Position numbers and translations under genes: made by a program
Notes under the pieces: generated by a model
What the model was told of the DNA's origin: nothing
Database searches by the model: none
Seen by the model: the letters and a program-made list of their open reading frames with translations, nothing else
Shown here: piece by piece, positions 9,001 through 12,925 of the stretch
Layout of the letters: each line of letters opens with the position of its first letter
Numbering within the stretch: position 1 is the first letter of the stretch
NCBI GenBank assembly: GCA_900548315.1
Contig: URJU01000041.1
Location: 1 to 13,583 of the forward strand
From: an uncultured Coprococcus sp.
GTDB lineage: Bacteria; Bacillota; Clostridia; Lachnospirales; Lachnospiraceae
DNA: 13,583 nt
Direction of reading: 5' to 3'

Positions 9001-10002
9001 CAGCTGGTACAGGAAGGAACAGTTATCGTGTGCAAGGCAGTTCCTGCAAAACACTGTGATCTGTCGGCCTGGGGCGGAGATGCCAAGGGCAAGAAGGGAC
9101 AGACAGTGAAGCTTAAAGTGACCAGAGCTGTAAACGTCAGTGCTGCATTTAAGTTCAGATATGTTAAGGTTGCGATAGGTAAGACTGTGAACGGAACTAT
9201 ATCAGTAAAGACATCTGATGGAAAGACACTCAAGAATGGTTCATCGGTCAAGGAAGGAACGGTTCTGGTATGTACAGCAAAGGCTGCAAAGAACTGCAAG
9301 CTCGGAACATGGTCAGGCAGCTTTACAAGCAAAAAGACATCAGTCAAGGTGGCTGCCAATAAGAACATGAAGATAAGTGCAAAGTTTGTTGCTAAGATCC
9401 CAGTACAGAATACAGCAGGTATCAACAAAAATATTCAGGCGGCATCTACGAATAAGAGCCTTACGATCAAGTGGGGCAAGGTAGCAGGTGCTGACGGATA
9501 CGACATATTTATGCAGCGTTGTTATCTGAAACTTGACACGAAGAATCCGGTCAAGGTTGTAAAGGGAGGCTCAAATACAAAGGCAGTCGTAACAAAAATA
9601 CATGGAACTAACCTTAGCAAGTATGATATAGTAAAGACACAGGTTAAGGCGTACAAGATAGTAAACGGTAAGAAGAAGTACATTGATACAAGCGTATTGC
9701 TTCACAACGTACTAAATAGTGGTAAATATACAAATGTCAAGACAGTTACTCTTGCAAAGAAGGCATACACAATGTCTGTAAAGCAGGCGGTTAAACTTAA
9801 ACCGGCATATAAGCCAGCCGCAGCATCAAAGAAGCTCCTTGGAACAGATCACGGACCACGAGTATTCTACTATTCAACAAATACAAATGTTGCAACAGTT
9901 GATGCGAATGGAGTTATCCGTGCTAAGGCGTCAGGCAAATGTACGATTTATGTCATATCAATAAGTGGTGTGACGGTACCGGTTCAGGTTACTGTAAGAT
10001 AA
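1..10002 (+). CDS. Giant modular secreted/cell-surface protein, 5'-partial
   Basis: The reading frame is already open at base 1, and the first residues (MLSGFIPGQKAYA|ADSS) are the tail of a Sec signal peptide with an AYA cleavage site. The ATG at position 4 is therefore unlikely to be the true start, and some 15-20 codons are probably missing. At least 3332 residues are present (numbered from that Met). Modules in order: FG-GAP/VCBS-like propeller (~140-640); pore-former-like region (~654-956); Fn3 (~963-1051); Ig-like with a W...Y-x-C core (~1053-1155); poorly assignable region (~1156-1360); Ig-like (~1360-1455); MBG-like (~1556-1650); about fifteen InlB-B-like repeats (~1645-3133); Fn3-like (~3147-3240); Big_2-like (~3243-3332). 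No LPXTG motif, SLH domain or C-terminal membrane anchor is visible. No catalytic domain is recognised. A role in adhesion or in attacking other cells or surfaces is inference from the modules. The TAA stop is followed 26 bases later by a strong terminator. Module limits are by eye. Confidence 0.93.
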   Translation, partial: SMLSGFIPGQKAYAADSSKKTGKTVVETEIDESTYKALGLSTDIDKSKAAVPYDKDNISTFAEVNEVYVAANGNYKNKYTVRDGFDRIGDFKDRTTKVNSSLGNLYGAYGFYDLGKDNVKVEHGGSGDSNISSNMGNVLKKDSNGFNGLYATSVAFDGGDGKTNYVAELRVHGDKVFSPAGWKSIKTVIDGKEYRGKIDVNIFKIAADGTRYSIATLTPTLNKNSTYSDGLLYFIRRYQQELDAMFEIEKADLNGDGFEDLLVYCGTYEDRNINDQNIRYAIVDVYYGKGNGRFTKGNNISIPGGLASNYESGTDGSWCDYGIGRAPVVTLAGGDLEQDGRDEAAVAVSGSVLNYNMAKAGHMTVYTYKDGGLVPIEGLNEVSLGDTDGRKQNYGMYAANCAFGRFKYPGSGAMVTGLIVGGYYSSNSQYVQREYEATQAAYRYVYYDSLTDNYVLSDYHTRSLGTKSKEIVKYHEVKSNEYYRPVNAPMALACADLKGMNGNNENDSVLFGAEVYAFSLEDGGITGSEIGSMSICTDQRNQGNDKKKKDQVWIGDVRVGCVDKDAKGNNYRQSFVCVVGVHREKKLNDKDDYYWLDIATFSMDGGSTYSSQEGVVCQSNSRQDMYGTFVSLCLPDIDNDSVRLKYEGEYPVYTNPEVYAILQASPYFDDVQEVYEYVNNGGTSYSTSKGSSNTVSANLSISVGAYVSSEIQLIGAGEVEVELSYGASFEYANTKTTEYEITYNAAGGGSDQVVLYCLKYMYYEYSIYDPIARKWEPVVMPVCLGPSTSIIDVADYDKVARRSKGLNEIYNNILNNTAGDPATYQTLGGKLKYAYQSGGNNNYSSVNASSGADQTQTISVTDENEYSTEVFIEANEKLGAGGGGLGNKVIVGVTSSQHAGLGHTYVSSNGVTYSGTVDNVPADCTGFSFDWQLRVNTAKLNSDSDSVFVIGYDVKNVVRPARMPMGLSVVDTTRNSVSLEWSPSNDADYYEVCIVDAGGNYNSKAVVPYTVTDYEVKGLYSNRTYTFAVRALQANGSKSLFSRPATATTLQDSSNFHITKNPDDTNTFAGGNAEFAANAVYYDGDGVNQSVGYNWQVNTDNGWRSVSTGGSNPTLRLTDVSDEMDGNEYRCRVYYNDITLYTKTATLTVNKADSKVMLLAHNDTENKDLSDGSVVRASGSETTKVENVTKERNLITVTSGVREYILVSDGTNYMWKDSDENYYPCSVSVKKDRDGYVDESQTFKASDVGGTAYGVSESDFIADIDGNTYKLISVNAADYAGEKVSYASDDVTYDRILAKWVSEDGSKNFYLLGNTSGSEDSTVYYYVAGSESGSFTMTSKKTLNVSDTVKVVQTDLKSVYQTKTVRSETTGAEVTYTGDKITLSCQPKSLSGEDVQGDVEFVITGPESKSIAGKYDRANGCYTAQWEPSGQGIYNVYVYFAGNKQYNDSISDSMAIYTSFEGKTNMNLTMQDNVRYGDSVKMSLEKVSYDNTGKLQDITDDSEYTVKIKNNKTGEFEDTDKYELANGVFIPKSIGMFQITASNGGDKIQKNINVGRAQLEIAAQDTEKSVNDSVRECEDAVITGLKAWDTDIMPQRDRDYELGSVGVSGLLPGIYDIDVAYVKVGDQHSQVMNELEKNYIINLVKASYTLTGNVYTVTARPANTHGTVSIKYQQPGNENSDGLTVDSGTRLPENSTITLAATPHKGYKVKSWSLNGKTVTDPQCGTSGGKACNDDQIQMAKLKANMNVAVNFEPVYHKLTYKPDNEAHGRLKANYVTDGTIGKSFGSGANIHIEQKVRLTAVPAAGYVLDHWTVTGEDGVPETVLAEDGVTNNTSLTYDAEEISEDTLITAYFAEAQNFKISVSPVTVGSDGKTTVTTGVDVTVKAQRVDGTVTIESGEDGIYEVSRGDNVTIQVTVPSGLLLDGWSAADGQELGTISADLRTMTVYDIASDLDYTVKYTAPNRYKVTYGADDDAAGVVDAVVAGSADALASGDKQLQGSDIVFTATPNEGYEIAYWEVNGEKVDAEAEGADAQRYELEYLGKDTKVVVYFYKQPVVSWTSGNDTEMTAKSGDSDLANGGCIAYASKDDLKFTFAAKRNYEIADIKVNYAGEDVFSLAENSGEGKLAETADAESGTERYTFTWSAPADGFTGDVTVNATYRKIAPSVKAEYSLKVIEKDSAGEASGKTHGSISADVSRKNLPSYIQIGDTISDATESKSAQITDIYRDSVITFKVVPDDGYNVKEWIINGHKLTSETENIKLYSDKKVNDTLKITVDGDSSDVTVMAGLELVGDVLTFGPETEGTGEVSAMITSTKLVLESGDMIGATSYVEFTAAAAEGYEVADWLVNGISQGVAEKIFAYKVPKDTRVDVRAVFDRPVYRITWSADGDGQIEAENVTSGETLDGGSADIRGDRMLKFTAIPDQYMECTGYTVRTSEGERQYSASELNGDVLVIDKVSSDTDVTAHFAKKELKAVITFAANDPDLGTVSAVYGTDKKAIVSGESQIAGGDVIFTAVPAEGQMIEGWYKNPECTETIEGTNQEQSEYSAHAVYADLAVYVKFVEVPEYTVKLGINGTGIADIEAESEGVKLDIASGEVKVKRHADLKVTVRPRDVYNTVEYWIVDGEEVDKTELTYQIDDLTEDRSVYAYVSPSLLVDVIFKDSDPVKKYDKIDIRAGYVAEDGDESGLKVINAENNSVRVGSGKDVSFEITPGDDYMIQSWTVRYMRGDRVVKEESGKDFGFTNKILLKNVTNSIEVSAELVDRKGYYIPAEGYYNQANELVTNSAEGEAGSEAAYTVSELTKQPDNVVFRAEDGSVIDNMVRENGDAGVTITPENGWRIRGITVSDAVSGQEENLMTVTPMRAEDGTETGAYRVVSENVTENMTFTVDAVRLYTVNIADTQHGKITVIKEDGTEVSNGQTVDEGTLLTYTAVPDKYYDFDTWTDDAADQTESTFEQALDGNITVGATFKARYAKVNIASVKNGKITVTTADGEKIANGQLVQEGTVIVCKAVPAKHCDLSAWGGDAKGKKGQTVKLKVTRAVNVSAAFKFRYVKVAIGKTVNGTISVKTSDGKTLKNGSSVKEGTVLVCTAKAAKNCKLGTWSGSFTSKKTSVKVAANKNMKISAKFVAKIPVQNTAGINKNIQAASTNKSLTIKWGKVAGADGYDIFMQRCYLKLDTKNPVKVVKGGSNTKAVVTKIHGTNLSKYDIVKTQVKAYKIVNGKKKYIDTSVLLHNVLNSGKYTNVKTVTLAKKAYTMSVKQAVKLKPAYKPAAASKKLLGTDHGPRVFYYSTNTNVATVDANGVIRAKASGKCTIYVISISGVTVPVQVTVR
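421..1923 (+). other. FG-GAP/VCBS-like propeller region of the giant protein
   Basis: About six segments share the pattern of an acidic Ca-loop-like stretch followed by a hydrophobic strand. Clear examples are DLNGDGFEDLLVY at residues 251-263 and DLEQDGRDEAAVAV at 334-347. Looser ones start near residues 156 (DGGDGK), 401 (FGRF), 492 (CADLKG) and 555 (GDVRVG). This spacing and motif are typical of FG-GAP/VCBS beta-propellers, which in secreted bacterial proteins usually serve as binding scaffolds. Blade number and exact borders cannot be fixed by eye. A dockerin was considered because of the DxNxDG loop and set aside. Confidence 0.65.
1963..2871 (+). other. Pore-former-like (aerolysin/ETX-MTX2-like?) module of the giant protein
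   Basis: Residues about 654-956. The region opens with NPEVYAILQASPYF. It continues with long Ser/Thr-rich strands of alternating polarity: residues ~682-712, then GEVEVELSYGASFEY, an NTKTTEYEITYN stretch, and a hydrophobic strand QVVLYCLKYMYYEYSI ending near 766. A second Ser/Thr/Gly-rich pair of strands lies at ~843-920 (STEVFIEANEKLGAGGGG, then GHTYVSSNGVTYSGTV), with a GDPATY motif between the two pairs. The pattern of an apolar/polar alternating strand, then F-x-x-A-N-T/NT-K-T-T-E-Y, recalls the core of epsilon-toxin/aerolysin-type beta-pore formers. That is recall and inference, not a search result. It could instead be an unrelated beta-rich adhesin domain. Confidence 0.4.
2881..3468 (+). 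other. Fn3 plus Ig-like domain pair of the giant protein
   Basis: Residues ~963-1051 read as a fibronectin type III domain: P-x-x-L-S-V, SVSLEWSPSNDADYYEV, then LYSNRTYTFAVRAL and a closing TATTLQ strand. Residues ~1053-1155 read as an Ig-like domain: YNWQVNTDNGW, LRLTDVSDEMDGNEYRCRV, and a final TATLTV strand. Both are common spacer or binding modules in secreted Firmicute proteins. Their position directly after the pore-former-like module suggests they hold it away from the repeat stalk, which is inference. Confidence 0.75.
4936..9402 (+). other. Array of about fifteen divergent InlB-B-like repeats
   Basis: Residues ~1645-3133 repeat a pattern of G-x-V/I near the start, then a Gly/acid turn, L/V-T-x-T-A-x-P-x-x-G-Y-x-x-x-x-W, and a closing V-x-A-x-F strand. 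Examples are LAATPHKGYKVKSWSLNG, LTAVPAAGYVLDHWTV, FTATPNEGYEIAYWEVNG, VVPDDGYNVKEWIINGH and FTAVPAEGQMIEGWY. This matches the divergent InlB B-repeat (beta-grasp-like stalk) families of Gram-positive surface proteins. Unit length is about 80-125 residues. The units near residues 2030-2100 and 2740-2890 have lost parts of the core. The exact count depends on how those are split. Confidence 0.75.
8683..9402 (+). repeat. Three in-register 80-residue (240-bp) tandem repeats
   Basis: Units at 8683-8922, 8923-9162 and 9163-9402 (residues 2894-2973, 2974-3053, 3054-3133) have exactly the same length. They share the order KITV/TISV, DG, NG, EGT, A-V/K-P/A, W and A-x-F. They are the last units of the larger InlB-B-like array and are much more regular than the earlier ones, which suggests a later duplication. 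Their DNA is clearly diverged, with roughly 60% identity by eye over part of units 2 and 3, so the duplication is not recent. Confidence 0.85.
9442..9999 (+). other. C-terminal Fn3-like and Big_2-like domains, strongly basic
   Basis: Residues ~3147-3240 (KSLTIKWGKVAGADGYDIF ... VKTQVKAYKIVNGKKKY) follow the Fn3 plan common at the C-terminus of Lachnospiraceae surface proteins. Residues ~3243-3332 follow the Big_2 plan: VKTVTLAKKAYTM, a YSTNTNVATVDANGVIRAKASG core, and a final IYVIS...VPVQVTV strand pair. Lys is very frequent and Glu is absent. The chain ends directly after the last Big_2 strand, with no sorting signal. Confidence 0.7.
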
Positions 10003-10028
10003 AGTACAGGTATCACCGGAGATTATTA

Positions 10029-10070
10029 GCAGCTGGATGTCTGGGAGACCAGACTCCAGCTGTGTTTTTA
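10029..10070 (+). terminator. Intrinsic terminator after the giant surface-protein gene
   Basis: CAGCTGGATGTCTGG (10030-10044) pairs with CCAGACTCCAGCTG (10049-10062) around a GAGA loop. This gives a 14-bp GC-rich stem with one bulged T. A run of five T (10065-10069) follows almost at once. It lies 26 bases past the TAA stop and should isolate the downstream regulator gene from read-through. Confidence 0.9.
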
Positions 10071-10185
10071 TAATGAAATAACAGAAACAGGCACACGCAT
10101 CGTGATCATGAATATTTGTGGGAATCTGAAAACAGTTTGAAATACAGGGCATGATTGCACGGTTTCATTGATTGACATATAGGAT
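10071..10185 (+). other. Intergenic leader of the regulator gene with an imperfect inverted repeat
   Basis: No gene and no convincing sigma-A promoter pair is seen. CGTGATCATG (10101-10110) is complementary to CATGATTGCACG (10150-10161) with a 2-base bulge. Nested inside are TATTT (10113-10117)/AAATA (10140-10144) and a small CTG-AAAA-CAG hairpin (10126-10135). This could be an operator or a structured 5' leader, or chance pairing. A TTGACA at 10172-10177 has no -10 element at the right distance before the ribosome site. Confidence 0.3.
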
Positions 10186-10191
10186 AAGGAG
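10186..10191 (+). promoter_or_regulatory. Ribosome binding site of the LuxR/MalT-like regulator
   Basis: AAGGAG lies 9 bases before the ATG at 10201. The match and spacing fit a Firmicute Shine-Dalgarno site and support this ATG as the start. Confidence 0.85.
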
Positions 10192-10200
10192 AGGCACACT

Positions 10201-12642
10201 ATGGGAGAAACAGCTACAGGTAACAAGGGGTATTATATAAAACCGAAAAAAGCATGGAGACTTCTCAGAACGGCGGATGATGAGAATGTAACATCGTATA
10301 TCTATGGAGTCAGTGGTTCGGGAAAGACGACTCTTGTCAGCAGATATCTGGGAACACGTAAGTACATGCTGGTGGATGCTGGCGGTATCAGACCGGATGA
10401 CCTTGTGATAGAAGTCAGCAATGCAAGAAAAATAATTGTCATAGATAATCTGCACGAGCTCTCATGGGGAGATGTGGACACAGTGAGGGAGCAGATCATA
10501 GAACTCATTAGAAGAGAAGACGTATGGGTTATACTCGTTGGCCGGTGTCCGGTTCCCCCGTGGCTTTCTGCTGTAAGATTTCAAGAAGGATTTTATGTGG
10601 TGGACAGCAAGCTGCTTATGTTCAGTCTGGAGGATATAAAGAAGTATGCCGAATACGCTGGATTTAGTATGGATGAGGCACAAGTGCAGAGAATGTACTA
10701 TGAGACTACAGGGCTTCCGCTGGCGGTGGAGATATGCAATATCAAATACATGGAAATGGCATATACAAGCGAGATAACAGATGATATGTATAATGATTTT
10801 TCGAGACGCGTTGAGGATGAGATGTGTAATTACCTTGAGTATCATGTGTATGATAACTGGGATGTGGAAATGCAGGAATTTCTCATGGAAATATCCGTGG
10901 TGGATGAGTTTACAACAAAACAGGCTGAGATGATAACCGGAAGAAGTGACAGTGAGCTTTTGATCGAGAGGGCAAAGTGGCTTGGAAACTTTATGACCAG
11001 CCGGATGGATAAGGATGGCAATACACAATATCAACTGCAGTTTCACATGAGGGTCTCTATGCGCAGACGTCTTAAGCGTAAGTACGAGAAGGAGCGTATA
11101 AGAGGCCTGTATGAGAATGCCGGGCTGTTTTACAGACTTAACGGAGATATAAGGAAAGCTCTAGAGATGTATGAAAATGCAGGAGTTACAGAGCGAATAG
11201 TTTCAATACTTGTCGATAATGCAAGACATGCGGCGAACAGTGGTTATTACTATGACCTGAAAAAATATTATCTGGAACTTTCGGATCATGTCATCGAGAA
11301 AAGTCCTGAGCTTATGTGTGGTATGAGCATGCTGCAGTCACTCCTTCTAAATCCTGATGAGAGTGAAAGATGGTACGACAGACTAAAATTATATGCAGAT
11401 GAAAACCAAGGAAGTGCCAGGAAAAATGCAAAGGGACTTTTGCTGTATCTGGATATTGGTCTGCCGCACAGGGGAAGTGTTGATGTATTAAAGCTTTTGA
11501 AGTCAGCATACACCATGGTTTTTAATAAAGAAGTAAGAATACAGGAATGGTCGGTTACATCCAATCTGCCATCAATGATGAATGGCGGAAAAGATTTCTG
11601 TGAGTGGAGCAAGAGAGACAGAGAGCTGGCGTCGAAGGTTGGCAGGATTGTTGAGTTTGTACTTGGAAAATACGGAAAAGGTCTTGTAAATCTTGCTTTG
11701 GCGGAGAGTTTTCTTGAAAAGAGCGGAGATAATTACGAGGTGGCAACGCTTGCGGCAAAGGGCAGAATGCAGGCGGAAGCAGGCGGAAAAATTGAGCAGT
11801 GCTTTGTTGCTGATGGTATATTGGCGTGGCTGCATTTGCAGAACGGAAAGCCACAGGAGGCTCTTGAGGTTTTGAATGGAATAGAGGAAAAGGCTGAAAA
11901 AGAGGAAGGACAAAATCTCCTTCCCAATATATATGCATTTGAGACCAGATGCAGCCTGTACAGAGGAGATAGAGCCTGTGTTACAGGTTGGATGGAAAAT
12001 GCTCCGGATGAAAATGTTGAATTCAGGATATATGACAGGTTTATCTATCTAACCAAAGTGAGAGTATACCTTCAAAGCGGACGGAATGAACAGGCATATT
12101 CGCTGCTGACAAAGCTGAGGTATTATGCTGAGATGATGTCCCGTACGTATATAGGGATAGAATGTGGTGTGCTGATGGCTGTAGCTTTGCAGCGATTGAA
12201 AAATGATGACTGGAAAAAGGTAATGTGCCATGTTATTGATACTGCGATGGAATACAGCTTTACAAGGGTTATATCCAGGGAAGGTGCGGCAGTGAATACT
12301 CTTATAAATACCTGTGGATGGAAAGTCGAGAAAGATGGTGCTGACGACAAGGAGATAGCCGCAAGAAGGGCATATTTCAGACAACTGCAGAAGGAGACTG
12401 AGAGTATGACGAGATACTACCCCGGATATATGAAAGCGGGAGTGGATGATGTTCAGCTCAGTGAGACTGCTACAGCCATACTTAAATTGCAGGCAGAGGG
12501 GCTGTCCAGACAGAAGATAGCGGACAGACTCAATATGTCGGAGGCGAATGTAAAGTATCATCTGAACCAGGTGTACAGGAAACTCGGGGTGACTGATAAG
12601 GCCGGGGCGGTCAGGGAGGCATCTAACAGGGGGCTTATCTAG
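10201..12642 (+). CDS. MalT-like STAND ATPase transcriptional regulator, LuxR family
   Basis: The protein has 813 residues, close to the 800-900 usual for MalT-type regulators. Walker A is GVSGSGKTT (36-44) and Walker B is IIVIDN with D82. An arginine sensor-like segment VILVGR ends at R115, and a GLPLAVEI motif (171-178) corresponds to the GxP region of STAND/NB-ARC ATPases. Residues ~220-300 look like the winged-helix segment, and ~300-740 are helical and TPR-like (probable ligand sensor). A LuxR helix-turn-helix fills 750-813 (GLSRQKIADRLNMSEANVKYH, cut here for length, then VYRKLGV). Known relatives bind ATP and an inducer, oligomerise and activate transcription; the inducer here is unknown. 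Only about 40 residues separate Walker A from Walker B, against roughly 85 in E. coli MalT. The T-x-R-E at the start of the usual LuxR domain reads S-E-T-A. It is separated from the surface-protein gene by a terminator. Control of that gene, or of distant ones, is open. Confidence 0.92.
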   Translation: MGETATGNKGYYIKPKKAWRLLRTADDENVTSYIYGVSGSGKTTLVSRYLGTRKYMLVDAGGIRPDDLVIEVSNARKIIVIDNLHELSWGDVDTVREQIIELIRREDVWVILVGRCPVPPWLSAVRFQEGFYVVDSKLLMFSLEDIKKYAEYAGFSMDEAQVQRMYYETTGLPLAVEICNIKYMEMAYTSEITDDMYNDFSRRVEDEMCNYLEYHVYDNWDVEMQEFLMEISVVDEFTTKQAEMITGRSDSELLIERAKWLGNFMTSRMDKDGNTQYQLQFHMRVSMRRRLKRKYEKERIRGLYENAGLFYRLNGDIRKALEMYENAGVTERIVSILVDNARHAANSGYYYDLKKYYLELSDHVIEKSPELMCGMSMLQSLLLNPDESERWYDRLKLYADENQGSARKNAKGLLLYLDIGLPHRGSVDVLKLLKSAYTMVFNKEVRIQEWSVTSNLPSMMNGGKDFCEWSKRDRELASKVGRIVEFVLGKYGKGLVNLALAESFLEKSGDNYEVATLAAKGRMQAEAGGKIEQCFVADGILAWLHLQNGKPQEALEVLNGIEEKAEKEEGQNLLPNIYAFETRCSLYRGDRACVTGWMENAPDENVEFRIYDRFIYLTKVRVYLQSGRNEQAYSLLTKLRYYAEMMSRTYIGIECGVLMAVALQRLKNDDWKKVMCHVIDTAMEYSFTRVISREGAAVNTLINTCGWKVEKDGADDKEIAARRAYFRQLQKETESMTRYYPGYMKAGVDDVQLSETATAILKLQAEGLSRQKIADRLNMSEANVKYHLNQVYRKLGVTDKAGAVREASNRGLI

Positions 12643-12736
12643 TGATTGTGAGATTTGCGTTCGGTGGTGGTTTACTTGAATACACCGTATGTAAAAGTTG
12701 CATATGAATGTATGCTATGAATGTACATAATTAGGG
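12643..12736 (+). other. Upstream part of the regulator-xpt gap: short repeats, no gene
   Basis: No reading frame with a ribosome site is seen. TATGAATGTA occurs twice, at 12703-12712 and 12716-12725 (13-bp period). GCATA/TATGC (12700-12704/12711-12715) can form a small hairpin, and CGGTG/CACCG a weak one further upstream. No stem is followed by a T-run, so no intrinsic terminator for the regulator gene is visible. Confidence 0.4.
12703..12725 (+). repeat. Two direct copies of a 10-bp word, 13-bp period
   Basis: TATGAATGTA is repeated with 3 bases between the copies. It lies just upstream of the candidate xpt promoter, where a direct-repeat operator could sit. A pair this short can arise by chance in AT-rich DNA. 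Confidence 0.4.
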
Positions 12737-12774
12737 TGGAAAAACTTAGACTGTTGTTGTATTATGTCTATAAT
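12737..12774 (+). promoter_or_regulatory. Candidate sigma-A promoter(s) for xpt
   Basis: There are two overlapping options. TGGAAA (12737-12742) with 17 bases to TATTAT (12760-12765) matches 4/6 and 5/6 of consensus. A perfect TATAAT (12769-12774) has only a poor -35 (TTAGAC at 12746-12751). Use of TATAAT would start the RNA near 12781, directly before the foldable leader that begins at 12784. Which is used cannot be told from the sequence. Confidence 0.4.
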
Positions 12775-12783
12775 TATGATTGC

Positions 12784-12896
12784 ATGCGAATCAGTAACGT
12801 CAGATTGAGATGAGGATAATTTCCGTATGGCATAAAAGTGTTGGTGAAGATGGCGTTTGGAACTCAGAGAATGAGCGAGTACGGACGGATTCGTAT
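12784..12896 (+). ncRNA. Candidate structured 5' leader of xpt
   Basis: ATGCGAATCAGT (12784-12795) pairs with ACGGATTCGTAT (12885-12896). This is a 12-position stem with one G-U and one A-G mismatch, enclosing about 89 bases. Nested inside, TCCGTAT (12822-12828) pairs with GTACGGA (12879-12885), sharing its last base with the outer stem. CTCA (12863-12866) can pair with TGAG at 12872-12875 or at 12811-12814. The closing stem sits just before the ribosome site, and TTCC (12821-12824) could instead pair with GGAA (12915-12918) next to that site. The layout is that of a regulatory leader, but it lacks the purine-riboswitch core. Only comparative sequence could confirm it. Confidence 0.35.
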
Positions 12897-12910
12897 TTGA
12901 CAGGTATTCA

Positions 12911-12916
12911 AGGAGG
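12911..12916 (+). promoter_or_regulatory. Ribosome binding site that fixes the GTG start of xpt
   Basis: A perfect AGGAGG stands 9 bases before GTG at 12926. No ATG lies at a suitable distance, and translation from this GTG gives the expected Xpt N-terminus, so the GTG is taken as the start. Confidence 0.92.
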
Positions 12917-12925
12917 AATTACGAC

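Noticed and set aside
6324..9428. Long minus-strand reading frames opposite the giant gene (for example 6324-7001 and 8850-9428)
   Set aside because: They are low-complexity mirror images rich in Ser/Thr/Val/Pro, without ribosome sites or recognisable domains. The plus-strand frame has clear domain structure throughout.
9901..10002. Sortase (LPXTG-type) or SLH anchor at the C-terminus of the giant protein
   Set aside because: The chain ends in a Big_2 beta-strand (VPVQVTVR). There is no sorting motif, hydrophobic segment or SLH repeat.
10172..10185. TTGACA...TAGGAT as promoter of the regulator gene
   Set aside because: The spacing is far too short, and the start would fall within the ribosome site.
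12704..12730. Eight-codon leader peptide (ATG at 12704) in the regulator-xpt gap
   Set aside because: No ribosome binding site, no repeated regulatory codons, and it lies upstream of the candidate promoters.
12811..12870. Purine (guanine) riboswitch upstream of xpt, suggested by ATAAT...GTATGGC near 12816-12831
   Set aside because: The conserved aptamer core is missing: no TTTCTACC, no CCGTAAA and no GACTA segment at the expected places, and the required P2 pairing is absent.
12897..12902. TTGACA just upstream of xpt as a -35 element
   Set aside because: A -10 at normal spacing would fall at 12920-12925 (TACGAC region), after the ribosome site, so the RNA would start inside the gene.
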